The notes: generated by a model from the letters alone, not told the origin. DNA of 64,000 bases from Alviniconcha marisindica (GCA_018857735.1 JABMCL010003304.1:357501-421500), one strand, 5' to 3'; shown: positions 10,943-23,534, counted from the first letter of the stretch. A program made the numbers and translations.

Positions 10943-11209
10943 CTGAAACAGTCAAGTTGGCTGCCGTGGATTTCCCCTCAAAGATAGCGATGAATTTGCC
11001 CTTGTCCTCCAGCACAGCCTCTTTCTTTGCCAGCGTGTGCATCTGGCCATCGACCGTTATTTCATAACCATCAGCCGGCGTGACTTCCTGGCCGTCTCTG
11101 AGCCAGCGTGCCTTGGCATTGGGCTTGGACACTTGGCAGGTGAAGGTGAAGGGTTGGGCCTCAACCACACTCTGGTCACTCAGGGGCTGCATGATCTCCA
11201 TGGGGATTT
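10943..11209 (-). CDS. Exon 40: Ig domain (array)
   Basis: EIPMEIMQPLSDQSVVEAQ, FTCQVSKPNAKARWLRDGQE, DKGKFIAIFEGKSTAANL, TVSG. B-strand Cys only; Phe replaces the F-strand Tyr. Phase 1-1; acceptor tgtag, donor gtaggg. The last array exon before the recently duplicated block. Confidence 0.95.
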
Positions 11210-11932
11210 CTACAGACGGGAGCAAGGCAGTCAGGGTGGGTTGGCAAGAGAAGACGCTAGCCTAGTTCATCTAACACCCAACAGAACAAAACGTAAATGG
11301 CGAGGAACGTGCGCGCGTAGACAAGGAGCCCTGAGACCTCCCTAAAAGCTGGGAACAGTAGCCTTTAAAGTGGAACAGTTTTAGGTGAAGACCTTTTTGG
11401 CATGGAGACATAAAGAAATAAGTTTTCAAGAGGAACTATAAAACAAGGCTGGCTTTCCTGAGGCAGTTGGGGGATGGGGTCATTTACATGAAAATATAAA
11501 CTGAGACTTTTGTCTTAAAAGGGGGTAGTTGCTTATGAGGGAGATTGTATGCCACCTAGGTTTCCCTGTCTATGCACATTTTCCTTTTTTTGGCATATAA
11601 AAAAATAAAAGGATGCAAGATAATAATATATAAAAGCAAGTGGATGCAAATGGAATCCCTCACTTCAGTCTACTGAGCCACACTTCAATTGCAATTTTTT
11701 AAGCAACTGAATATATTTTTAACTGATATACCAATACAGCGTGGGAGAGAACAACTACAGACTGTAAGGTACTGCTAAAAGGACACAATGGGGATTCTAC
11801 TGATTCTACTGCTTCTACCGATCTGTGGAAAATACTGGTGTCTGAAATCTAAGGGGTTGAAACAATTCCATAGCTGACAGGGTCATTCTGACCACAACAC
11901 AACTTCACAACCCATTTCCTGAGCTCACTCAC
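11210..11932 (-). other. Plain introns among the array exons
   Basis: This intron (exons 39-40) shows only AT-rich sequence. The same holds for 3941-4437 (pyrimidine-rich near 4000-4075), 6305-7024 (C25 run at 6585), 14411-14888, 15156-15968 (C-rich near 15440), 22707-23534 (34-bp repeat), 25648-26091, 27030-27323, 27493-27929, 28216-28833, 29064-29495, 33674-34200, 35642-36172 and 36293-36784. Confidence 0.75.
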
Positions 11933-12199
11933 CTTCCACCAGCACCATGCATTTGCTGCTCTTGTCGCGGACCTCGATGGTGTAGTCTGCCTCATCATCA
12001 ACAACTGACTGGGGCATCTCAAGCCTGTGGATGCAGCCATCAACGATGAGCTTGCATCGGTCAGAGGTGGCAAGGAGTTCCCCATCCTTGAGCCAGCGGA
12101 CAGGAACGTCAGGTTTGGACAGCTCACACTCCAGGGTGAAGGGCTGGCCCTCTGTCACCGTAACATCCTTCAGCGGCTTCAGGATCTCCACAGGGATCT
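11933..12199 (-). CDS. Exon 39: Ig domain (array)
   Basis: EIPVEILKPLKDVTVTEGQ, LECELSKPDVPVRWLKDGEL, DEADYTIEVRDKSSKCMV, LVEG. The F-strand Cys is absent but a G-strand Cys is present. Phase 1-1; acceptor tgacag, donor gtgagt. Confidence 0.95.
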
Positions 12200-12248
12200 C
12201 TGTCAGGTGACACACAAAAGAAAGAGAAGTTGTAAGTCATGTACAGAG

Positions 12249-12330
12249 CTCAGGAGCTGTGTGAAAGTCGAGGTGGCTGTTCTGGACTCCCCATCCCTAA
12301 TGGTCCTTATGGTCTCTGTGAACATGAAGC
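12249..12330. mobile_element. Dispersed repeat, family C copy 1
   Basis: caggagctgtgtgaaagtcg, aggtggctgttctggactcc and ggtctctgtgaac match 63005-63087. In the intron between exons 38 and 39. Confidence 0.6.
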
Positions 12331-12640
12331 AACAAAAGAAGTGTCATGTACTTTCACTGACACAATGAAGACATTTTGCTTGGGATAAGAACATGGGTCT
12401 ACAGGTACCTAATTCCCCCCCCCCCCCCACTCCCCCCCAAAGTTAACCTAAGATTTGTTTTTAAATCATGCAAAGTCCTCAACTCATCAGTAAAGTTAAA
12501 ATCTATCTAGCCAAACTAACAGCACAAGTTTTTGGACTCTGAACACACCACTTGTGGCTAATCTGCCACTTCACACAAAATGGAATTGGTAGACAAATCC
12601 TTAAACTCAAACCATAAAAAAACAAATAACACTGTCTCAC

Positions 12641-12907
12641 CTTCAACAGTGACCGTAGCAGAGGTGGACACATCCCCGCAGACACAGGAGTATTTGCCCA
12701 TGTCCTCCAGGGTGGCATCCTCGATGATCAGCTGGTGACAGAATCGATCGTAAATGACCTCTATACGACCGCCAGGCACAACCTCCACACCGTCCTTGAG
12801 CCACTTGACCGGCTTGCCCTTCTTGGACAGCTCGCACTCCAGGATGATGGTGTCCTGTTCAGGAACCTCCACATCACGAAGGTCCTTGGTGAAGGTCGTG
12901 GGGATTT
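12641..12907 (-). CDS. Exon 38: Ig domain (array) with both disulfide Cys
   Basis: EIPTTFTKDLRDVEVPEQD, LECELSKKGKPVKWLKDGVE, DMGKYSCVCGDVSTSATV, TVEG. F-strand Cys present, plus a second Cys two residues later. The YSCVCGD..TSATLTV style strand resembles obscurin-type Ig domains, from general family knowledge. Phase 1-1; acceptor ccccag, donor gtgaga. Confidence 0.95.
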
Positions 12908-13427
12908 CTGGGGAACAAAGCAGAATCAAACCCATGCTGTAGTTTGGGGTCAAGACAAAAAAAGACCTCCAAACCCAAAAAACTCACTGTGTTCCAATCT
13001 GCAGAACACATTATTAACACCACACATCCCACCACCACCACCACCTGAAAAAGAGAAAGCCACACCAAAGCCATTCAATTTTCCAAAACAAAATGGCACA
13101 CCTCCACCAAATTTCAAGGTCTGCTAAGATCACCATTTATTAGGATACATCATGTCCATGCATGTTGTGTTTTGTCTTAATTAATAGCGTTCTTTTTAAC
13201 CTTTTACGTGTTTAGATCGTGTTTTAGAATATCAGCAGTCATTTTTGTTTCAGTTGGGTTTTTTGGTGTTTTTGTTGTTGTTGAGGTCTGCTCAACTTCG
13301 AGACTAACAGCAACAACAAAAAATTGTACACTGATGAAAACTGAGGCAAGTATCCCAAACTCAAGGTCCCCAAGCATTCGCTCCTCACAGCACATCCCCC
13401 ACTTCTTTCCCAGGCTCAAGACCTTAC

Positions 13428-13697
13428 CATAGATGGTGAGATGCGCCGAGGACTCCTTGTCATTGGGCAGCACGATGGTGTACTCGCCCTCGTCCTCCGG
13501 TATCGTCTCCATGATGCGCAGCATGTGGCGGTAGCGGTCGCAGACGATCTTGATGCGGTCTGAGGGCGTCAGGGGCTTGCGGTTCTTCATCCAGCGCACT
13601 TTGACGTTGGGCTTGCTAAGCAGGCACTCCAGCTCAACATCCTCTCCCTCCGTCCCGGACACATCGCGCAGGGTGGCGCGGAAGTCTGGGGCTTCCT
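13428..13697 (-). CDS. Exon 37: Ig domain (array)
   Basis: EEAPDFRATLRDVSGTEGE, LECLLSKPNVKVRWMKNRKP, DEGEYTIVLPNDKESSAH, LTIYG. 90 codons rather than 89. More basic than its neighbours. Phase 1-1; acceptor gagcag, donor gtaagg. Confidence 0.95.
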
Positions 13698-14143
13698 CTG
13701 CTCATTGGAAAACAGGAAAAAAGCGTGACAGGTTCTTCTTTACTGTAGTGAAAGTTGGAAACTTGCTTTGGGGTGGGCATCCTCATTGTTACCTATGGAC
13801 CACCGTCATTTTATGCTAGGTGCTAAACACACCTTTGACTGGTGCGATGTGCATAACCATATCCAGAACAAGTGTTTGCACATTTGGAACGCTGCTCTGG
13901 ATGTTTTAATTGGGCATGAAAACAAAACCAGAAATGTGCAGAGCAGAAAACAAGATCATGCACATTTAGCACCTGCTACGAGAACCTCCAAAGGTCCATG
14001 AAAGAAAGTTTTTCCAGACTAGTGAACTTTTACCACATGTTCACCAGAACTGTCCACAGGCAATTCCATAAGGAAAAAAAATTGATGTCAAATTCAAAGT
14101 CCAACAGGAAAGCAATGAGCACACACAAAATCCAGCCCCGTAC

Positions 14144-14410
14144 CTTCCACAAAGAGCTTGGCAATGGACTTGCTGCCATTAATCTTGATGGTGTAGATGG
14201 CGTCGTGTTCTGGCATTGCCTCAGGGATTTTCAGGATGTGGGTGCAGCCATCAGTGATGAACTCAAACCCGTCATCCTCAGTGATGATGACATTGTCCTT
14301 CAGCCAGGTGGCAGGGATGCCCGGTTTGGACACCTCGCACACGAAGCTGACCGTCTCCCCTTCCAGGCAGTCGGTGTCCGTCAGCGGACGAGTGATACGC
14401 ACAGGGCATT
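14144..14410 (-). CDS. Exon 36: Ig domain (array)
   Basis: ECPVRITRPLTDTDCLEGE, FVCEVSKPGIPATWLKDNVI, HDAIYTIKINGSKSIAKL, FVEG. Two additional Cys lie in the A strand region. Phase 1-1; acceptor tcacag, donor gtacgg. Confidence 0.95.
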
Positions 14411-14888
14411 CTGTGAGACAGAAGCTTCTTTTCTGAAGACTATTATGACACTTTTCACATTATATTATAAAATAAATAGCCACTTCCCCAACTCCCAAGT
14501 ACAATCAAGTATCTGCACCACTCTGAAAAGAAACCAGTCTCGAGTAAACCACAAAAATTTCACAGCAAAAAAGAAACAATGCAGACTTTAGGCTCTTCAA
14601 CTACTGTCCTACTCACTCAAACAAACAAAAATGGAGGAGACAAAAAAGGGAGAAGATAAATGCAAAGAACGAAAGAAAAACAACTTAATAAATTTAAAAA
14701 AAACCCACTAAACTTCTCTTACTCAAGCAGCAGCAATGCAGGTGCACAGAAAGACAAAATAACAGAAACTTTGTATCTGGTCTTTTTAAGTTAACAACAA
14801 TTATTTCAGTACCAAATAAAGATCCCATGAAAACTTCATGAGTAGCTCACGAACAAGCTTGTGGCTTATACGCTTCATTTTTACTCAC

Positions 14889-15155
14889 CTTCAACCAGCA
14901 GGAGAGCAGAAGACTTCTTGCCGCCAATCCAGATCATGTATTCAGCCTCATCTTCCAGAGTTGTCTTGGGGATGGTTAGTGTGTGCACCGCCCCCTCCAC
15001 CTTCAGCTGACAGTCCTCTGTGGGGAAGATCTCGACCTTGTCCTTGAACCAGCGTGCTGGAAGGTCAGGGATGTTCACCTCACAGGTCAAGGTCACTGAT
15101 TCACCTTCCATGACCTCTGTTTCCTTGAGGGGGACGATAATCTCGACGGGTGTTT
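14889..15155 (-). CDS. Exon 35: Ig domain (array)
   Basis: ETPVEIIVPLKETEVMEGE, LTCEVNIPDLPARWFKDKVE, DEAEYMIWIGGKKSSALL, LVEG. B-strand Cys only. Phase 1-1; acceptor ttgcag, donor gtgagt. Confidence 0.95.
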
Positions 15156-15968
15156 CTGCAAGTTGATCATAAAAAGTGAAGCGCCTTTTAGCTATTTAAG
15201 ATTATTTTAAATGTCTAAACTGACAGGAAAACATCAAAGCTTTCTGAAATGAAGAATGGAAAAATGGACTTCTGTTTAAAATGCCAATGCCAAACAAGAA
15301 TGCTGATTTTTTTTTTAAAGCCACTAGAAAAGGAGAAATGAAATACATGTAAAATCAGCAAACAGATACTGCCTTAGTTAATCAGATGCTTTCACATGCT
15401 GGGTGCTCACTTTTTAAAACAAGATTACACATATACACCCCCCCCCACCCCCCCGCCTCCCCCCACACACACACACACCACCACCGTCACCACTACCAAA
15501 TTGTCTCCCTCCCTCATCTTAAAGTCTTAGTAGGTTGACATTTCATGACCAGCAACCCTAACTACTATTTACAACAGACATTGCCTTTGTTGCTATTGAT
15601 AGTAAAGAAAAACAGAGAGGCCAGCTCTCTCTCTCTCACACAGACACCCCAGTGCCACTTGCATTTGACACTGCCCTTGTTATCGATGGTAAAGACAGAG
15701 AGAGAGGCTGTCTGTAGCAGACACCTCACTGCCACCAGCCCTCCCTCCTCACCTACATTTAACACTGTTGTTGTTACCAGTGATGAAGAGACAGGCTGTC
15801 TCTTTGACAGACGTTTCACAGCCCCTTTGCCCTGTATCTTACATTTAACGTTGTTCTTACCCTTCTATTTCAAAGGCGATGTGGGGAAACGTCTGAGAGA
15901 TTTGGGGGGGGGGGGTGCATATGTTAACATCTTGAACTGAACTGAACTGAACTGAACTTTGAACTTAC

Positions 15969-16235
15969 CCTTCACAGTGAGAGAGGCTGATGTCTCGTTC
16001 CCACCAACACGAGCTGTGTAGGTGCCACTGTCGTCGGGTGTGACATCAGCGATGGTGAGAGTGTGCGTCACGCCGTCCTGGGTCATGTCAAACTTCTCGC
16101 TGGGAGCCAGCACCTCTTTGTTCAGCAGCCAGTCAACCGTGACATCAGGCTTGCTGACTTCGCACGACAGCTGGACCGTCTCGCTCTCTTCAGCAGTGGT
16201 GTCAGACAGCTTGACTGTGAATTCAGCCTCAATTT
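15969..16235 (-). CDS. Exon 34: Ig domain (array)
   Basis: EIEAEFTVKLSDTTAEESE, LSCEVSKPDVTVDWLLNKEV, DSGTYTARVGGNETSASL, TVKG. Contains the N-glycosylation-like NETS, probably irrelevant in a cytosolic protein. Phase 1-1; acceptor ttccag, donor gtaagt. Confidence 0.95.
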
Positions 16236-16472
16236 CTGGAACAACACACACGCAATCTCATTTTGTTGAAGTCTGTAAGGACAAAGAGATATAGTCTTTC
16301 GGACAGCACTGAACAGTCTTGATAATGTAAAAGATGGTTTGGCGCTGCATGTTTTCTCCCCAGCTAACAATGCAACCAGCCCCCCACCTCCACCCCACCT
16401 GACCCTTTAACCTGGCAGAGCACTTCAACTGTGCCTCTGAGAAATGAAACTGTTCTGCCACAACACAAACCA

Positions 16473-17188
16473 CACCTTGCACAAAGAGCATTCCACTCAG
16501 TTCTGCTTTTTCTAGGGGTGGGGGTTGGGGGTGGGGGGGGGGGGGGGGTCTAAATCACCAGAGTGCTCAGAGGAGACATCCACTAATAGCGCCCCCCACT
16601 CCCACTCCCCCCAACGTCAACCTAGAAAGCAATACAGCCATGATTCTGCAGAATAAAACTTCCACACCCTGCACTGTGAGCTTTCCACTAAATTCTGCTT
16701 TGGTCTTTCATCACCAGTGTACTCAGTGGAGTCACCCACCTAATAGCAACCCCCCCCCAGCCCACCCTGCCCCCCGACTTCCATTTTCAACCTGGCATGC
16801 AAAATATTCATGTTTTCCATAGAATAAAACTTCTTCCAAATCATTAAACACCTTGCTCAGTGAGCTTTCCACTCTGCTTCTGTCCTAAATCATCAGTGTA
16901 CTCGGTGGGACCTAATAGTGCGCCCCCCCCCCCATCCCCCCCCCCCCCTCCAGTCTTTTCAACCTGGCAAGCAACAGAGTCGTGTTTCTGTAGAATAAAA
17001 CGGTTTTCCCACAACACAAACTCACCTTGCACAGTGAGCTTTGTGCTCTGCTTCTGCCCTAAATCATCAGTGTACTCAGTGGGCCTTAACAGTGCCCCCC
17101 CCCCCCCCCCTTCCAGTCTTTTCAACCTGGCAAGTGACACAGTCGTGTTTCTGTAGAATAAAACGGTTTTCCCACAACACAAACTCAC
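16473..17188. repeat. Decayed tandem copies of the 3' edge of exon 33 with donor site
   Basis: Four degenerate copies start near 16473, 16668, 16852 and 17028; the real exon edge is at 17189. Each keeps a stretch like caccttgcacagtgagctt and later tgtactcagtgg, separated by C-rich (G-rich in the transcript) runs. The nearest copy still reads EYTDDLGQKQSTKLTVQG followed by gtgagt. Copies decay with distance. Confidence 0.85.
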
Positions 17189-17455
17189 CTTGCACAGTGA
17201 GCTTGGCGCTGCTGCTTTTGTCCTTAATCACCACAGTGTACTCGGCGGTGTCATCCAGCTGAGCTTCCTTGAGCACCAGGCGGTGAACCTTGCCCTCCAT
17301 CTCTATGGAAACGGCCTCTGAGGGCTGGAGTTCAACGCCGTTCTTGAACCACTTGGCAGGGACGCTGGACTCGGTGACCTCGCAGAAGAAGGTGACAGTC
17401 TCACCCTCTTTGCAGATCTGCTCTGACAGTGGGATGGTGAACTCCAGTGGGGCTT
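17189..17455 (-). CDS. Exon 33: Ig domain (array), source of decayed copies downstream
   Basis: EAPLEFTIPLSEQICKEGE, FFCEVTESSVPAKWFKNGVE, DTAEYTVVIKDKSSSAKL, TVQG. Phase 1-1; acceptor cgacag, donor gtgagt. The last 60 bp of this exon with its donor are repeated in decayed form four times in the downstream intron (16473-17110). Confidence 0.95.
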
Positions 17456-17850
17456 CTGTCGCGGAAGGAGGAAAAGATTTTGATTTATTTGATGGATGTG
17501 TGTGAAACCGGTACGCTCCAGGGCAGGTAAAACTTTCTTTACTCATGCACAGACAGAGACAAACACGTACACGTGCACCCTTCCCCCCAACCCCACACAC
17601 CCCTACACACATGCTTTTATTGCGAACAGAAATAAGTCCTCAACACGCCTTCCTTTTGTTCAGGCGAGAAGTTTGAGACAAACAGACAGAGTGGCATCCT
17701 CTTGAGAACTCCTGATAGGCTAACTTTGGTCTCGACAGGTACAGTAATTTGATCTTTTCTGTACATTTTTGTTGCAGCTGTTGTTCTCTTACGGCAAATT
17801 CCTGTTAAGAAGTCATTCAGATGGTCTGGAGCAGGCTCTATCACAGCAGA

Positions 17851-17851
<1 letters not shown>

Positions 17852-17910
<59 letters not shown>
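17852..17910. repeat. (AAC)n microsatellite
   Basis: About 20 units of AAC/CAA, about 60 bases downstream of the exon 32 donor in transcript terms, where it reads (GUU)n. Confidence 0.97.
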
Positions 17911-17971
17911 GAAAAAGAGGCACAAGCAAAGAAAGAAACGGACATGCCTGGGTGGACACACACACACTCAC

Positions 17972-18238
17972 CTTCGCGCAGCATGCAGCCAGTCATGCGG
18001 CGACTGCCTATCACCACAACATAGTCATCATAATCCTCCACACTCAGCTCATGCACAATTAGTTTGTGAGTGCAGCCTTCATCAACAATCTCGTACTTGT
18101 TGGAGGGGTACAGCTTCTTGTCACCGCGATACCACGACACACGCAAATTGACTTTGGAAACGGTGCAAATAAAGGCAGCGACAGACTGGGTGTCCACGGT
18201 GAAACGTTTGACGGAGAGGTTGAGATTGAGGGGTAGCT
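17972..18238 (-). CDS. Exon 32: Ig domain (array)
   Basis: ELPLNLNLSVKRFTVDTQS, FICTVSKVNLRVSWYRGDKK, DYDDYVVVIGSRRMTGCML, REG. The G strand carries an unusual extra Cys. Acceptor ttgcag, donor gtgagt; a (GTT)n tract in the transcript lies about 60 bases past the donor. Confidence 0.95.
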
Positions 18239-21200
18239 CTGCAAGGCAAACGTTAGTAGGCATGGACAAAATCAAACTCCACGATGCACAGGTCAGCATT
18301 CATACTACTATGCTGAGAATCAACTTGCATTCTCTAACCAAACAAGACAGTGCATTTTTATCTAGTCCTAGATCATATACAGGGAAAACAGTATGATCCA
18401 TTGAAGGACGGATTCCAGATAAATAAATTTTGAAATCTATATTGGTGCTGTGAAAAAAAGCAGACTGTGATATATGTGTGTATATCAAAATACATGGGTC
18501 ACATACATTCAATATGCAACTGCATGAATTTGTCATTAACAACAAAGCTAAAGTCTCTGAAACTTCCAAAATCTAACAAGCGGATATCTCAGGAAACAAA
18601 TTAACCACACTCTTTCTGCTTTAAGGGAGTATAAACAGAAAAGAAGATTTATCTGATTCAAAGAAAGATTAACAGGCCTTTATTTTTAAATATTAAAAGA
18701 ATAGCATTATAATTACAGGTGTTCTGAACAAATCTCTTCGCACGAATTGAGAAAAGAAAAAAAACCTGACGTTCAGCAACAAAAAAGGTGGGTTTAGAAA
18801 ATAACTGTACTTACATGCAGCTGCACAATGCTACAGGGTACAAGTAAAGCCAAGGGTGACATCCAACTTCATGCAGATACAGCCTGGCATGCTCCCAATT
18901 TCATGCAATCTGGTTATGCTTTCAGCGCTATTTAGTAAGGAGGCGAACGCTACATAAAACTTACCGAAAAGAACTTAAGTGAGAGGAGTGAGTATAAGTA
19001 AGTAACTTTGTGTTTTATGCCCAGTCAACCAGTATGGTTTATATCAGGGCAAATTAATCAGAGGAGCTCAGTTGATTCACATTCAAAATGGAGAAGAAGC
19101 AGATTTATTTTATTTTATATTCTTAAAGGGAACACCAAGCAAAGATGTAAGTGGCCTGAGAACATAGAAAATGAGCAAATCTTTCCATTTGCAGGCTTTG
19201 TATGGTTGCTGTATCAATATTTAACCAACAGAAGTACTTCTTTGCTTTGAATTTGAGCTCTCGGGGTACAGCCATTTTAGCTCACCCTTTACTGATGAAG
19301 AGCGCAAAAGGGTTGGCTCAATCATGACATGGTCAATACTTCTTCCACACACGTCAGTCTTAACTGTACACAGCATTACAGAGACAGACTGCATTTGAAA
19401 CTTTTAAATACCAATTTTTAACAGAGCAGACCACAAGTCAACTGATAAACTTTTGGTTGAATTTCTTTTCCATTTCCACTGACAGGACTCTTGATGTTTC
19501 TTTTATTTGGGGTCCCCTTTAATAACTTTTGTCAAACTCTCTTGAACATCTTGAATAAATCAAGGTTATCAAAACTGGGACAAATGTGTGATGCTGAATG
19601 GGTGTAATCATTTCATAAAGTTTGAAAAATGTTGCTTACATAGTCTCCTTAATAATGTCAGTGTTAAAGTTTGTGGCTGGCCAGATCAACACTCATCATT
19701 ATATAGACTAGACATGTATGGTTTCTCATGTGAGTCAAAAAATGGTTATAAAAAAGGGACTGCATTGCAACAAAACCTGCCAAAACTGCAAAATGTTTCA
19801 CCTAAGATCAAATTTCAACAACAGACAGAAGCAATTTCTGGAGTCAAAATCTAGAAAGATGCCACTGTTTGGTAGAAAATATAATAGGTGTTACTTGTCC
19901 ATTTTATTCTCCAGAAGGTTTACTGTAAGACTGAACATAATCTTCCAAATAAATACTATAACTGAACTATAATAGCTGAAAAGAGAATTGTGTACAAGGC
20001 ACAGGAAGAGCCTAGGCACAGGCAGGTGTGGCTACACTAAAAAGACTACATTAAAAAAGGAAAAACAGAAAGAAAAAAGAGTAAGCATGTGACTTCAATC
20101 AAGAAAGGCTAAAGCTAAATCTGACTGAGCGTCAATCTTTGCAACACATATAGTTGCAGTTGTACGCTCTTTGACCTGACCAAGGCAACAATTTTGGAAT
20201 TCAGTAGTCTTAGTTTCAGAATGTGAAAGTTACCTGATCTGACTGTCACAGGAGAAGTACCTTCTGTGGAGTTTATGTACCTTGTACTTACTCACATGCC
20301 AGACAGGTGAGAGTAGATACCACAAGTGATTCGGGTCTTTGTTGCTGCGTTCAGAAAATGTCTTCTGAGCGCTTAGTAGCTTCTTTCATTTGTTGATCTA
20401 ACTGTAGCCTTTGTTGATCTGTTTGTACTTAATTTGTCTTCCCTGTTCTTTGATTCTTTTTCGACTTTCTTTGGAGGAGTATGCTTGTACATGACGATTA
20501 TAAAAGATAGTGAGTAATAAATGCAAGAAAAGTAGAGAAGCACTTTTGCTACTGAAGCGAAAGCAGATCATATCAAGGTGACAATTAAATGAAGCAACGG
20601 AAGACTGTATCCAAACTACCAGCATCCAAGAAAAGCAAATGTTTTACACTTTGCATCGTTACACACTACAGTCATTGTATTTACAGGTATCATCTGACAC
20701 GACGATCAGTCTGAAATACCACCTCAGGGTCATGATTAATTTACGGAAGATACACTGTGGGAAATCTTGAACAAAAACAAAACACCAATAAACATCACAT
20801 TTCTGCACTTTATTTCCTTGACAATCATGGCCAACAAACACAAAAAGCTATGCTGTATCTGATACTGCGTTATTGGTTAGCACACACTGAGACACGTATC
20901 CTCGCATGTTAGGCCTGGGGGAACAAACACCCAAACAAACAATGAACACTTGCAACGTTTTACAAAATCATTACGCACAAAAAAAGAACAAAAGTATAAA
21001 ATGTCAATCCTGGATACACACGGAAGGGACCCAAATATGCATGCCGCAACAAAACAAGATCACAATCCTCATTCTGCTGGTTCTTCCTTTGACACTCCTT
21101 ACTCGGTCACACTTTTTGCTACGGAAGCAACTAGTATGAAATCAAACCTGACAAATGCTTATGGTGACAAAATGGGTTGTGGATTGCAAGTTACGAAGAA

Positions 21201-22439
21201 TAAATAAATAAATAAACATGAAGCGTCCAGGAATTATGTAAAAGCTTCCAAGACCTCTTTGGAATATCAGGGAAGTATTTCTGTCAAAACTTTCCAAGAC
21301 CTCTTTGGAATGTCAGAGAATGGAACCAACACATTTTTTCTCTCCAATAACTATGACTATTTCTCATTGTGCCCACACATACATCAGCCAACACATCATA
21401 CAGAACAGATCCGCCTCATTATAATGCCCATGCTGAACTAAGCACATTAAGACTGAACTGAACACCTGTGCTTCACAAGGTCAGTAAATGACAACAGAAG
21501 AAGAAAAATTTGGCTGGGCTAATATGCTTCAATCAGCACAGTATCCAAAATCTCATGACAAAATAAGTGCATTGTACTGAAGAGGACCTGTCTACAGTTC
21601 CATTTTAGATATCACAGGATTACACCAAAAGCATCAACACAACAAACATTTGCATAATGCATTCCAATCAAGAGCATTTTTTTCTAACATTGCTGGACAA
21701 TTCCACCATAAAAAATGACAACTACCACTACTATGCCAATCTGTTTTTTCTGCCATGCACAGTGTTTTTCTATCATGCGCAGTGCAACACTATCACAACA
21801 CCCATGACAAACTGCTTGAGTAAGTGCAGTGGAATGCAGCTATAACTCAAACAACACAAGCATTTCAAAATTGCCTGCACACCGTGAAAGGAAAACAAGA
21901 ACATTGCGGTGGTAAATAAAGCAGGCACTCAGGCAAAGTGTGCATGTGACATGCTTGTCCACTCATTCCACATTATTAAAAAATATTTAAAAAATCAAGC
22001 AGAAATCAACAAAATCTGTGACCCAAACAAAATGTTTACATTATTAAATAAAAGAACAAGTTTTGTTCACTTAGAAAACAACAAAATGGAGAGAGAGAAA
22101 AAAAAAAAAAAAGTAATCTCCGAACTATAATGCGTAGCTTTCATAGACATTTTCTTCTCTGTACAGTTCCAAAGTATCACAGATTCTTTCTTGCCAAGAA
22201 AAAAAAAAGGTGCAGTGTCAAACAATCTGCACAAATAGGTGAGAGAAAAAAGGAGAGAAAAACTTGCCAAAAAAGTTAAAGAAGATTATTAAAGTTCTAA
22301 AAAAATCTACTCATCTCAATTCAGTCTAAAATTAAAATCAAACAAACAAAGCAGACAGTAAAAAAAAAAAGATCCGGCATCAGCAGGATTTCCCAGCATG
22401 CTGAGGGATACAACGACCAACATCAGACAAAAAACTCAC
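18239..22439 (-). other. 4.2-kb intron between exons 31 and 32
   Basis: AT-rich, with no Ig-like reading on either strand. It holds family B copy 1 (20258-20398), a short local duplication with ttccaagacctctttggaat at about 21247 and 21292, and A-rich tracts near 22095. Nothing else recognised. Confidence 0.85.
20258..20398. mobile_element. Dispersed repeat, family B copy 1
   Basis: tctgtggagtttatgtacct, cacatgccagacaggtgaga and a later gtcttctgagcgctta-like block match 32521-32655 in order. No coding capacity; probably a SINE or similar. Confidence 0.6.
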
Positions 22440-22706
22440 CATCGAGGTGCAGGTGGGCAGAGCTCTTCCTGTCACCGACAACAACAGAGTACTCAGCCAC
22501 ATCGCCTTGGTCGACATCCTTGATGATGAGTGTGTGGCTGCGACCATCCTGCTCCATGATGTGCTTGTTGCTGGGGGTCAGGGGCTGGTTGTCCTTGAGC
22601 CAGGTCACGCTGACATCGTCCTTGTTCACCTCGCATTGGAAGTAGGCCATCTTGTGCTCCTCTGTCCTCACCTCACTCAGCTCCGCCATGAAGTCCACTG
22701 GCACCT
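22440..22706 (-). CDS. Exon 31: Ig domain (array)
   Basis: EVPVDFMAELSEVRTEE, FQCEVNKDDVSVTWLKDNQP, DVAEYSVVVGDRKSS, LHLDG. B-strand Cys only. Phase 1-1; acceptor tcccag, donor gtgagt. Separated from exon 32 by a 4.2-kb intron. Confidence 0.95.
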
Positions 22707-23065
22707 CTGGGAAACCATCCCACATCCAAGGTCAAGGTCACACATCAAAATCAAACTGTGCAGAGTGAGGTCATGGTTATGCATAAGAAAAGACCACACA
22801 TTCATCACTACAGGCAAATGAGATGCTACGCTGCATTACGTACAAAATACAAACAGTGCAAACAGCAAGCAACAAGGCTGTCATGTGCAATACAGTGACA
22901 ACAAGAAAAGTTTTCACTGATAAGTTACCAGTGTGCTTATACAGTTCATAACCTTTTCCTCAAGCATGCCTTCTCACCTCCCTCCCCCCCCCCCAAAAAA
23001 AATAATAATAATAATAAAGCCATCAAAAGTGCCTGTACCCTGACTCCCCAGCCTATCTGCACACC

Positions 23066-23133
23066 AAGTTATAAATGAACAAACATCATACAGCAGGTCA
23101 AGTTATAAATGAACAAACATCATACAGCAGGTC
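23066..23133. repeat. 34-bp perfect direct repeat, two copies
   Basis: aagttataaatgaacaaaca through cagcaggtc is present twice head to tail without change, implying a very recent duplication or an assembly artefact. Confidence 0.95.
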
Positions 23134-23534
23134 TGCAGAAACTGAAACTTTTTACTAGCCCAATGTATTTTTGCAAGTCTTTTTTTTTCCCCTCCATTTT
23201 TCCATTTTACATCCAGCCTAAAAATAAAATTATCCTTCAGTTTTCTTCCAAATTCAAATGGGACAACACTTCATTGCAGACAACGCTGCTCCAGTTTCTC
23301 TACTCTGCCGATCAAAACGTTTTACAGCGTCATCATAAAAGGCAAAATTATGACTCGCCTGACAGGCGAGTGGATTCTGGTTCTGACTCACCCCGAGGCT
23401 TTCCTACCTGTCTTGGGAGCCCAGGCAAGTGTACGTCTCCTGCCCTAGTAAAGCATGCACAAAGGATGAACATTCAGAAACGACAAAGCATCGCACAGTT
23501 CAGAGCAGGCTACAAAACAGCTGCGGTGCCTCAC

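Noticed and set aside
16844..17188. An additional Ig exon from the open frame over the exon 33 copies
   Set aside because: Only the last strands of the Ig are repeated; no acceptor or N-terminal half exists, and Gly-rich junk from C runs interrupts it.
17821..18024. Poly-Gln plus-strand reading
   Set aside because: It is the (CAA)n microsatellite read in one frame, in an intron of the minus-strand gene.
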